Below are positions 22,250 through 31,174 of a stretch of DNA of 64,000 nucleotides, one piece after another. The first letter of the stretch is position 1. The number at the start of each line of letters is the position of its first letter. The translations under genes were made by a program, and so were the position numbers. Under the pieces are notes generated by a model. It made no database searches and had not been told where the DNA came from. It saw nothing but the letters and a program-made list of their open reading frames with translations. The stretch covers positions 4,921,001 through 4,985,000 of the forward strand of contig JAHRBC010000005.1 of assembly GCA_022702545.1 (NCBI GenBank), given 5' to 3'. Origin of the DNA: Phycomyces nitens. Taxonomy: Eukaryota; Mucoromycota; Mucoromycetes; Mucorales; Phycomycetaceae.

Positions 22250-25221
22250 TTAAGTGACGACTTTTCTAGGTAATGGAATAATCAGGCGTTTTTGAGACCC
22301 TTGTTGGAGATTGTGAGTTGTCAATGCAAAGCAAGAATGCAGACGATGTACTGGAATAATACACTCAATGGTCTCCTCTAAAAACCCCTTTTCCCACAGC
22401 TCCAGACCTTGGTTGATCAACGGTTGATATCTGCCAGCATTATACGTCGGAAACCATTTGACGAAAGCAAAAGTAGAAACTCTTTCGATTCCACCAATCT
22501 TGATAACATGAGTAAATAAATACTCAATCTGGCCGGGAAATGCAACGAATTCACTTGTCGAATTGTCCAGAAACAAGACTTGTACAAAAGAACCGCGCTT
22601 TTACTTTTCACCACTCCAATACTCTTGTCCTAGCAACGAAATCTTCTTCATCTTGTGAATCCGGTCATTGATATAGACATGCCCTCCAAGTGGGATGCTA
22701 TCCGTGGCACAGAAGGAAATCCCAGTGTCTTGGTAAGCCTTGTTATAGAATTCGACCAAGTACTTATAATGATTGCCAGTCATTATAGATAAAGGCGACA
22801 ATTTCAATGGCAACGAGGTCAATGGCAGGGCTTCACTTCCAGTGACATTAAACCATGGATTGGTGGCAGCTTGGAGGAACATGTTGAGATTGAATTGCAT
22901 ATATGGAGGGTGGCCGTACTCAGAGTTCACCAAGGATCTTACAGGCGTCGGTGCTATTTGAGCAACTTCTTGGAGAAATTCTACCATGGGTGGTGAAAGT
23001 TTGGCAGAATAGAACTGAAGAAAGTTGCTGATGAATCCCTTTTCCAAGAAGACCTTCATGAAAGTGACCTCGAATCCATTGCGGCGATTTGTCTTGATAT
23101 TCTTGAGCTTGCCATTGTATTGTTCAAAGCTATACAACCAGAATGCATAGACAGGGCCAAAGTCAAGCATGGACTCACGTAAGTGCATATGCAGATGCAT
23201 GTTTGGTGTGATGCTGACAGTTCCATACAAAATCTCGCACTTTTCACCAAAATTGCCAAGGAGCTGGTGTGCCTCGTCTATACTCTGAGTCGTGACAGAT
23301 GGTCCTGTCAATAGACGGCATGCATCAACGAATACTAGCCAGTTATTGTAGTCTGTTTCTGGCAAAGCATTCTCCAGGACAACCAGCGAATACACAAGAC
23401 ACCACAATCGCCACTCGTCTGCCTTCATATATGGGAACCCAGAAGCAATTTTGTTGGACAATACAGCATATCCAGGAGGAACAAGAATGGAATCTGCCAG
23501 ATGTTGCATGCGGGCAAGAGTGGTGCTGGGAAAATAACCGAGGTCTCTCCAAATGCTGATCATCCGTTTGGCTGTACCAAGAAACAAGTTGTGCATAGGA
23601 TCTACGATCGTACACCGGACAGGATCAAAGTAGTGTAGGCGATGCAATTCAGAATATCGGGTACCATTGTTTTTCTCCAACTCTGCCCGTTCGACGTCTG
23701 ATTCTGCATTGAACCACATTTCGGCATGCACAGCATTGGCTGCCTTTTCTCTTGGTGTCCAATTCTCAACGTCAAACCCAGAGTAATCGATCTTGCTCGA
23801 TCCATCGATCACCGAAAACTGACATGCACACTTGTGACAAGCGTTGGTGCTTGCATGCCCTGTAAATCCCGCGGTTTTTCTTGCAGCTGGTATATCGCAG
23901 GCAACACACATGAGAGCAGCACGAACACGAACACCACCAGGGAACATGGCCGTCTTGATTGTCATTCCAGTGTAAAAGTCAACCAACTCGTCAACAAGAG
24001 GCTCAAGAAAGTTGTTCATCTGATCAGTCTTTGCTTCCTTTGGCCCTGGCATGACGCCAACAAGAATGATGTTTTCTGGCTTCATCCTTTCCTCTCTGGG
24101 CAAGTTATTAATCGACAGATATAAAGCACCACTGGCATGAGTGCGCCCATCGAATGGCTGAAACCAATCCACGTTCAATGTCAACATGAGGGAATAGTCA
24201 TCGTCAACAAATGGCATATCATTATCATCGAGCAACTCATTCCACATTGCACCATCATATATGTCAAGGAAGGTGTTCTCCACGGTCTCTCTTGATCTCC
24301 ATTGGAACAGCTTGTCCTCAAATCCAGGCTTACAGAGATACTGTGTCAAAGTATTCTTGAGTGAGCTGTATGGGAATACCATGAACGGGATTGGATCTCT
24401 GGCAGATGGATCGGTGAAAATTGGATTGTTGCAAATTTGGGTATGCGTGCTGGAGTATTTCTTGAAAGTGCATGTTGGCTGATGATTGTCTGGCGAGTAG
24501 ATTGCAAAGCACTTGTTGCAAACGGTGTACTTTACAATGCCTTTGGTCATTACGTCAAATCCGGTCATTGCTTTCAAGGCATTGACAGTAAGTGGCAGGT
24601 CAGCATCCTTCTCAAAGGCAACAAGAAGATGGTGAAAGAATTTGAGCATGGCCGATCCTCCCGTTTGAACCAAGTAGAATGCTTGGAAGATAACGCCAAA
24701 GATAGCCATGAACTGGCTGGTTTGGGACATGTTATGAATCTTCAAGGATCCAACTACAAAGGAAAGTATATGATAAATAACTTGTATACAATTAAATATG
24801 TTTGTATTTTATGTATACATACTTGAAGCCATCATTTGTTCAAAACCATTGCCGCCATCAATCTCAGTCTCATCTTCATCGCTAGATTCATCATTTGAAT
24901 CGGAATCCTCATTGTCAGCTGCAATGAGTGATGACTCAACATCTGATTCCTCCTCAACATCAAAAACATCGTCTTCTCTCAAGAAAGGTATCTGTTGTCC
25001 AGTAGTTTCAACTGACATGATAGAAAAGCTGTCTTCATCTATAATAAAATAAAAGTTAGTACCTGTAATTGATAACCAAAATATATCACACTTACAATCA
25101 ATAAACTCATTAGAAATATCAGGCATTATGATATCTGACTCTTCTTCAACTGTGCTTCTGACATTGGCTGTAATAATTAACAACAAACATTATTAGATTA
25201 TGAATAACAATATACAATTTC

Positions 25222-25507
25222 TGTAAGGAACCTCCAATTGGTCTTGACCTTTAGACCAATCATAACTGATTCCGTCTTTAATACTCTCTGACCAATCAAA
25301 TCATTGTATTCATTCCCATAGACAGAACACTTATAACACCAATCATAATTATCTTTTATAAATAGCAGACTTAAACATATTCATATAAATACCAGTAGAG
25401 CTTGATCATAGAAAGATCAAGCGAACAACTTCTTTAATAAAGGAATCTATCTACATTTCTCTGTCTGTTTTCTCTGTCCTTGCTCCTGTCCAGATCGGTT
25501 CCTGACA
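25222..25507 (+). repeat. 5' LTR
   Basis: 286 bp, TG...CA ends, identical to 30146-30431. Contains two TATAAATA boxes (about 25354 and 25384) and the sequence AAGCGAACAA at 25419-25428, complementary to the region just after the LTR. Confidence 0.92.
25384..25391 (+). promoter_or_regulatory. Likely TATA box of the LTR promoter
   Basis: TATAAATA 35 bp upstream of AAGCGAACAA (25419). That spacing would put the RNA start, and so the LTR R region, at about 25417-25419. A second TATAAATA occurs about 30 bp further upstream. Confidence 0.5.
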
Positions 25508-25509
25508 GT

Positions 25510-25519
25510 TTGTTCGCTT
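25510..25519 (+). other. Putative self-primer binding site
   Basis: TTGTTCGCTT, starting two bases after the 5' LTR, is the exact reverse complement of LTR positions 25419-25428, the predicted 5' end of the RNA. This is the arrangement of Tf1-type chromoviruses, which prime minus-strand synthesis from their own folded RNA end, not from a tRNA. Confidence 0.6.
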
Positions 25520-25598
25520 CTCCAAAATTCCTGCTTATATTGCCCCTTCCGGTTCCAGCTCAACAACCACCACCTCCAGCTCCGTTTCTTATAAGACT

Positions 25599-26576
25599 AT
25601 GCCTGAATATGGAGAATCTTCGGAAATGGCCCGCCTAATCCTGGAAATGACGACCATGCGACAAGAACTTGAAGAGCTTCGTGCCTTAAAGAACGACACC
25701 ACAACCAACCCAGAACTATCAAAGACACTCCTACCTGCATCTCCCCAATACGAGCCAAAGGTTGCCGAACCTGAGGCCTTCTATGGTGATCGGCGTCTAG
25801 CTGGAGACTTTATCCTCCAACTTCGTCTTGTTTTCATGTCTCAACCCTTGCGCTATGCCTATGAAGGATCCAAGGTCTCATTCGCTGCTTCTCGTCTCCG
25901 TGGCCCCGCCTTCTCGTGGTTTGCACCATACCTCCGTGAAAACAACATTACTATCCTACAAGACTTCACCGCATTTGTCAAAGAATTCAACATTGCCTTT
26001 GGTGATCCCGATGCCTCTGGAAATGCTGAACGACAACTCATGAGAATCACTCAAGGCCGCCGTTCTGTTGCTGTATTGGCTGGTGAATTCCGTCGTATTG
26101 CTGCTGATGTATCTTGGAACGAGTCTGCTCTCTGTGCTGCGTTTTACCGTGCGCTGAATGAAGAAATAAAAGACGAACTCTGCAAAGTTTTGCAAAGACC
26201 AACTACCATGAATGAGCTCATGGAGATTACTACTAGGATCGATAACCGGTTTCAAGAACGCCGTCTGGAACGCTCGCGTGGACCTCGCCCTTTTCCTACT
26301 CCTCTATACAACCCAGCACGCAACAGTCACTTTGCCGCCACACCAGCCCCAGTCCAAAACAATGGTCCTACGCCAATGGAAATCGACGCTCTTCGTGTAA
26401 CCCCAAGAGGACCACTATCCCAGGCTGAAAAGGATCGTCGCCGTACTCAAGGCCTGTGTTTGTACTGTGGCCAACCAGGCCACATGGCCCGTAACTGTCC
26501 TGCAAAGTCCATCCCACAAATGAGTGTCCATGCTACTCTAGACCAGGGAAAAGACCAAGTCCAAATGTCTCTGTAA
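25599..26576 (+). CDS. gag: Chromovirus Gag
   Basis: 325 residues from ATG MPEYGESSEMARLIL. An N-terminal coiled-coil-like stretch precedes the capsid part typical of Ty3/gypsy Gag (AFYGDRRLAGDFILQLRLVF, LRGPAFSWFAPYL). A single CCHC knuckle (CLYCGQPGHMARNC) lies near the C-terminus and binds RNA. Pol overlaps the last 82 bases in the -1 frame. Confidence 0.88.
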   Translation: MPEYGESSEMARLILEMTTMRQELEELRALKNDTTTNPELSKTLLPASPQYEPKVAEPEAFYGDRRLAGDFILQLRLVFMSQPLRYAYEGSKVSFAASRLRGPAFSWFAPYLRENNITILQDFTAFVKEFNIAFGDPDASGNAERQLMRITQGRRSVAVLAGEFRRIAADVSWNESALCAAFYRALNEEIKDELCKVLQRPTTMNELMEITTRIDNRFQERRLERSRGPRPFPTPLYNPARNSHFAATPAPVQNNGPTPMEIDALRVTPRGPLSQAEKDRRRTQGLCLYCGQPGHMARNCPAKSIPQMSVHATLDQGKDQVQMSL

Positions 26577-29500
26577 GGGTAGACACTTTGGACAATCCTT
26601 TCCCGTCTCCTCCAGACCCCCCAGACCCTACGCCACCCTTGACCATGTCCGAAAACCACCTTGTACTCCCTGTTTCTTTATCCTTTGGCGATACTACCAT
26701 TCATACACATGCCTTAATTGACTCTGGTGCTCACAGTAGTTTCATTAGTGAAAATTTGGTAAAGAAGTATAATATTCCCACAATAAATAAAGACACACCT
26801 TTGCCAATTTATGTAGTTGATGGACGGGAACTAGATGGTGGTGCAATTACTAAAGAGACTCTGCCCATTACTCTGGCTGTTAATAATCACCTAGAAACCG
26901 CTAGTTTCCATGTCCTCCCTATTTCCACTTATCCTATTATTCTTGGTACCAGCTGGTGTGCCCGACACGATCCAATCGTCTTGTCCTGGAAAAAACAATC
27001 CGTTTCATTCCATACCATCTTGAACCCACCAACAACTATCTCCGTCCCTGTTATCCAAGTTGAACAACCATGTTCTTTGTCTTCCGTATCCGTTCCGATG
27101 CCCATCGACCCATTGTTCCCCGTTCCTGTACCTGCCAGTCCGTCGCACTCAGCTCACACATCCATTAACTCATCCTCCTCTGCTCCTGTACCTGTCGAAC
27201 CAATTATCACAGAAAAAATTAAAATACCATCCAAATATGCCGATTTATCCTCTGTATTCAGCAAGGCCAAAGCAGACTTGCTACCTGAGCACCGCAAATA
27301 TGATATGGAAATTCAATTGACAGAAGGAGCTGTACCACCATGGGGACCCATATATAACTTGAGTGATCCTGAACTCAAAGCTCTTCGTGAATATCTTGAT
27401 GAAAATCTTGCTAAAGGGTTCATTCGTCATTCCAAGTCTCCTGCTGGTGCTCCGATTCTTTTTGTTAAAAAGAAGGATGGGTCACTCCGTCTCTGTGCTG
27501 ATTATTGCGGTCTCAACAAAGTTACTGTAAAAAATCGTTATCCTTTGCCATTGATCAATGAATTGTTAGACCGATTAGGAAATGCCAAAGTTTTTACCAA
27601 GATCGATCTCCGTGGAGCTTATAACCTTGTGCGAGTGAAACCTGGAGATGAATGGAAGACTGCCTTCCGCACAAGATATGGCCACTTTGAATCAATGGTT
27701 ATACCCTTTGGACTCAGCAATGCTCCTGCCACGTTCCAACATATGATTAACGATGTATTCCGTGATATGCTCGATGATTTCGTGGTCACTTACCTTGACG
27801 ACATTTTGGTGTTCTCTCCTGACCAACTCACCCACAATGCTCATGTCCGCCAGGTTCTACAACGACTTCTTGACAATGGTCTTTATGCAAAACTGGAAAA
27901 ATGTGCTTTTGATCAAGAACAGATTGAATTTCTGGGTTATGAAATCTCTCCCTTGGGCGTGTCTATGGATCCTAACAAAGTAAAGACTATTCAGGAATGG
28001 AAATCCCCAAACTCGGTTCATAGTCTACAAGTCTTCCTTGGTTTTGCAAATTATTACCGTCGTTTTATCAAGGGGTTCTCACAGGCCGTTCTTCCCATGA
28101 CTAGACTCTTATCCAAGAAAGTCCCATTTGTCTGGTCTAACGAGGCTCAATCTGCATTCATCCATCTCAAGTCCCAATTTTGCTCTGCGCCCATATTGAT
28201 CCATGCCGATTTAACAAAGCCTTTTGTACTCGAAACAGATGCATCTGATTTTGCAATTGGTGCTGTGCTGTCTCAAGTGGGTCCTGACAGTCTCCTTCAT
28301 CCTGTTGCATTTTTTTCGAGGAAGTTCTTGCCAGCCGAAATTAATTATGAGATCTATGACAAGGAGATGCTAGCCATCGTAGAAGCTTTTGAAACTTGGC
28401 GTCATCATCTTGTTGGTGCTCAACACCAGATTACTGTATTTACCGATCACAAGAACCTGGAGTATTTCACAACAACTCGTCACCTCAATCGCCGTCAAGT
28501 CCGTTGGTCCCTTTTTCTGGCCGATTTCGATTTTACAATTATCTACCGCCCTGGACACATGCAAGGCAAGCCCGATGCTCTATCTCGCCGCCCCGAATTT
28601 GCACCAAAAGAAGGAGATGAGGTTTTGGATACACAAAACCGCTCCCTACTAAAGCCCCAACAATTTGTCATTGCTGCTACCACGCTTCGCTCCCAGACTC
28701 AACCACTATTGACACTGATCAAGCAAGCCACCGTAAAAGACCCAAAAGCTCAAGACATCATTGCCAATATGTCTCCTGAATCGGAATTCTCTTGGAAACA
28801 AGGAATTATCTACAAGAACAACCGAATATATGTACCAGAAGGACCCTGTCGCCTAGAAATCCTAAAGACAAGACACGATGCACTACTTGCTGGACATTTT
28901 GGGGTTGCACGAACACAAGAACTTGTATCCCGTACGTTTTGGTGGCCTGGCCTTTGGAAATATGTCAAAGAATATATAGCCTCATGTGAAACCTGCTCCC
29001 GAAGCAAGGCATCTCGTCATGCAAAGTATGGCCATCTGGTTCCTCTCTCTGTTCCCGAACAACCTTGGTCCTCAGTCTCCTTGGACTTTATTACCGATCT
29101 GCCTATCTCTGGTTCCTTTGACAGCATCATGGTGGTAGTAGATCGACTATCAAAGATGGCCCACTTTATCCCTTGCAACAAATCAATTTCAGCACAAGAA
29201 TCCGTAGACCTGTTTCTTGCAAATATAGTCCGACTTCATGGTGTTCCATTGGACATCGTCTCTGACCGTGGCCCCCAGTTTGTCTCTCGATTCTGGCGAT
29301 CATTCCACAAAGCTCTAGGTACTACCACCTCTCTCTCAAGTGCATTTCACCCAGAATCGGATGGCCAAACAGAACGCGTCAATCAAATCCTTGAACAACA
29401 CCTCAGATGCTACACCAACTATGCACAAGACGACTGGTTAAAGCTCCTTCCATTGGCCGAATTTGCATACAACAACTCTATGCATAGCTCCACCAAACAT

Positions 29501-30145
29501 AGTCCATTTATTGCAAATTATGGGTTCAACCCCAGACTAGATTTTACAAACTCTGAAGATATTCTCCTACCTACCGTTCAAGAGAAGATATCAAGCATGA
29601 AATCACTATTTCAAGAAATCAAGACAAACATGAAGAAGGCGCAAGACCAGTATGCAATATATGCGAATCAGCACCGAAAACCTTCCCCTCTGCTGAAAAT
29701 TGGTGACCAAGTCTGGCTTTCTAGTGCTCATATAAAGACCAGCCGCCCTAGCAAGAAACTCGATTATAAGCGCCTGGGACCTTTTGCTATCATTGAACAA
29801 GTCAACCCAGTAGCTTTTCGTATTAAGCTGCCTCCGTCCATGCAAGTCCATGATGTTTTCCATGTCTCTCTTCTGGAACCCGTAACTTCAAACCACTTGT
29901 CAGCCCGTTATCAAGTACCCCCTCCTCCAGTTATTGTCAACAATGAACAAGAATACGAAGTCCACCAGATACTAGACAAACGAATCCATCGGCGCAAGGT
30001 GCAGTACTTGGTTGACTGGAAGGGTTACGGTCCTGAGGAACGAACCTGGGAACCTTTAGAAAATCTTGACAATGCACGCACTATAATCCAGCAGTACGAA
30101 TCTTCAGCAAATCGCCCCCTTACAAGACCTTTGAGAGGGAGGTGA
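26495..30145 (+). CDS. pol: Chromovirus Pol: protease, RT, RNase H, integrase, chromodomain
   Basis: The frame opens at 26495 in phase -1 to gag and has no early ATG, so it is probably made by frameshifting. Protease: ALIDSGAHSSFI. RT: KIDLRGAYNLVRV, FGLSNAPATFQHMIN and YLDDILVFS (27791 on). RNase H: LETDASDFAIGAVLS. Integrase: zinc site HDALLAGHFG...CETCSR, then SLDFITDLP, SDRGPQFVS and HPESDGQTERVNQ. The C-terminal chromodomain (YEVHQILDKRIHRRKVQY, then LVDWKGYGPEERTWEPLENL) is expected to steer integration to modified histones. One oddity: the conserved DYRxLN reads DYCGLN. The stop codon abuts the 3' LTR, and the purine-rich GAGAGGGAGG before it is the likely polypurine tract. Confidence 0.92.
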   Translation: MSCKVHPTNECPCYSRPGKRPSPNVSVRVDTLDNPFPSPPDPPDPTPPLTMSENHLVLPVSLSFGDTTIHTHALIDSGAHSSFISENLVKKYNIPTINKDTPLPIYVVDGRELDGGAITKETLPITLAVNNHLETASFHVLPISTYPIILGTSWCARHDPIVLSWKKQSVSFHTILNPPTTISVPVIQVEQPCSLSSVSVPMPIDPLFPVPVPASPSHSAHTSINSSSSAPVPVEPIITEKIKIPSKYADLSSVFSKAKADLLPEHRKYDMEIQLTEGAVPPWGPIYNLSDPELKALREYLDENLAKGFIRHSKSPAGAPILFVKKKDGSLRLCADYCGLNKVTVKNRYPLPLINELLDRLGNAKVFTKIDLRGAYNLVRVKPGDEWKTAFRTRYGHFESMVIPFGLSNAPATFQHMINDVFRDMLDDFVVTYLDDILVFSPDQLTHNAHVRQVLQRLLDNGLYAKLEKCAFDQEQIEFLGYEISPLGVSMDPNKVKTIQEWKSPNSVHSLQVFLGFANYYRRFIKGFSQAVLPMTRLLSKKVPFVWSNEAQSAFIHLKSQFCSAPILIHADLTKPFVLETDASDFAIGAVLSQVGPDSLLHPVAFFSRKFLPAEINYEIYDKEMLAIVEAFETWRHHLVGAQHQITVFTDHKNLEYFTTTRHLNRRQVRWSLFLADFDFTIIYRPGHMQGKPDALSRRPEFAPKEGDEVLDTQNRSLLKPQQFVIAATTLRSQTQPLLTLIKQATVKDPKAQDIIANMSPESEFSWKQGIIYKNNRIYVPEGPCRLEILKTRHDALLAGHFGVARTQELVSRTFWWPGLWKYVKEYIASCETCSRSKASRHAKYGHLVPLSVPEQPWSSVSLDFITDLPISGSFDSIMVVVDRLSKMAHFIPCNKSISAQESVDLFLANIVRLHGVPLDIVSDRGPQFVSRFWRSFHKALGTTTSLSSAFHPESDGQTERVNQILEQHLRCYTNYAQDDWLKLLPLAEFAYNNSMHSSTKHSPFIANYGFNPRLDFTNSEDILLPTVQEKISSMKSLFQEIKTNMKKAQDQYAIYANQHRKPSPLLKIGDQVWLSSAHIKTSRPSKKLDYKRLGPFAIIEQVNPVAFRIKLPPSMQVHDVFHVSLLEPVTSNHLSARYQVPPPPVIVNNEQEYEVHQILDKRIHRRKVQYLVDWKGYGPEERTWEPLENLDNARTIIQQYESSANRPLTRPLRGR
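26546..26552 (+). promoter_or_regulatory. Candidate -1 ribosomal slippery site (G GGA AAA)
   Basis: Heptamer GGGAAAA with gag codons split G-GGA-AAA, the X-XXY-YYZ form. It lies 22 bases before the gag stop and inside the window (26495-26576) where the pol frame is already open. This provides a direct route to a Gag-Pol fusion. No downstream pseudoknot was checked. Confidence 0.45.
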
Positions 30146-30431
30146 TGTAAGGAACCTCCAATTGGTCTTGACCTTTAGACCAATCATAACTGATTCCGTC
30201 TTTAATACTCTCTGACCAATCAAATCATTGTATTCATTCCCATAGACAGAACACTTATAACACCAATCATAATTATCTTTTATAAATAGCAGACTTAAAC
30301 ATATTCATATAAATACCAGTAGAGCTTGATCATAGAAAGATCAAGCGAACAACTTCTTTAATAAAGGAATCTATCTACATTTCTCTGTCTGTTTTCTCTG
30401 TCCTTGCTCCTGTCCAGATCGGTTCCTGACA
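30146..30431 (+). repeat. 3' LTR
   Basis: 286 bp, same sequence as 25222-25507, immediately after the pol stop. Followed by the ATTTC duplication. Confidence 0.92.
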
Positions 30432-30599
30432 ATTTCACTTACAATCATCTCTATCCTTGGGACCAATGCTTGACACATTATCAGAATTCTTATGGCGCAT
30501 GAATGTCTGTGCATTCTGCAATATTCCATTGGCTGTATATTTGGTACAGGCCGAACATTTGCACAGGAGGTTGTATGTTTCGTTTTTAATGTTATTCAT

Positions 30600-31174
30600 A
30601 ATAAAGATTATATGAGCAAGAGGTATTATATTTGGCTCTTTTTTATATGAATCGTATTTCAGAGCGAGACGATATATATTATTAATCCTATTATCAAACA
30701 CACCATTTATTCATCATCGTCTTTTGATATCTGGGCTTTGAATCAATCTCCCTTAATATTTATAAGCATTACAAACCCAATCTCTTACATTCAAAAAAAT
30801 TGGTGGATTACTAATGGTGCCGAAATTATTAATTATCCTTGAATATTATTTTTATTTTAAAATATTGGTCATTATTATTACGTACACATTGATTCATCTT
30901 AAATATATTGAATGTTTTGTCTATACAATCAATAAAAAAGCAATAATCATAAAAATCGATATAGTTTATAAAAATGAAAAAAAATAATGCCAATTTAATT
31001 TATTTATTTTGCAAAGTCAATTAAAATGTGTGCTATTTTGCGTCAAATATGCGATTTAGAGCTCATATATGAAATAAAATGCGAAATTAGGTCTCATCAT
31101 TAAAAAATTGTCAAAATGATGGAGTTAGAATTCATTTTTAAAAATTCGTAATAATTCAAAATCTCTAATTCTGG
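30600..31174. other. Intergenic between element 2 and Helitron 2
   Basis: AT-rich, with no gene. It should hold the outer end of element 2 and the 3' end of Helitron 2, but I could not identify either boundary. Many stop codons follow the end of the endonuclease frame at 31175. Confidence 0.4.

Larger units (their letters stand above)
25222..30431 (+). mobile_element. Complete Ty3/gypsy chromovirus
   Basis: 5210 bp bounded by two 286-bp LTRs that I read as identical, each starting TGTAAGG and ending TGACA. A 5-bp target duplication ATTTC lies at 25217-25221 and 30432-30436. Gag and pol are both open. Identical LTRs, an exact duplication and open ORFs indicate a recent insertion. Its target was the first intron of the element 2 transposase, so it is younger than that element. 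Confidence 0.92.
20621..30599. mobile_element. Plavaka-like DNA transposon, element 2, carrying a nested chromovirus
   Basis: Same two-gene convergent plan as elements 1, 3 and 4 (companion 20621-21718 on +, transposase 30599-22250 on -). Its span is about 10 kb only because a 5.2-kb LTR retrotransposon sits in the first transposase intron. Outer ends are not determined. Confidence 0.6.
22250..30599 (-). pseudogene. Plavaka/CACTA-like transposase, element 2 (premature stop; retrotransposon in intron 1)
   Basis: Exons 30599-30443, 25167-25096, 25038-24823 and 24753-22250; all phases close across the inserted chromovirus. Exon 1 carries the CKCSAC...TFMRH zinc-like segment; exons 2-3 are strongly acidic. 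Core motifs: NVDWFQPFDG, PAARKTAGFTGHAST with CHKC, IVDPMHNLFLGTAKRM and FEQYNGKLKN (Glu present). An in-frame TAA at 22601-22603 cuts off the last 117 residues, which stay open in the same frame and still match the other copies (IPLPRK near the end). A one-base C-to-T change from CAA would explain it (inference). Confidence 0.75.

Noticed and set aside
22250..22576. A separate small gene downstream of the element 2 transposase
   Set aside because: Same frame as the transposase and homologous to its C-terminus. It is the tail beyond a premature TAA.
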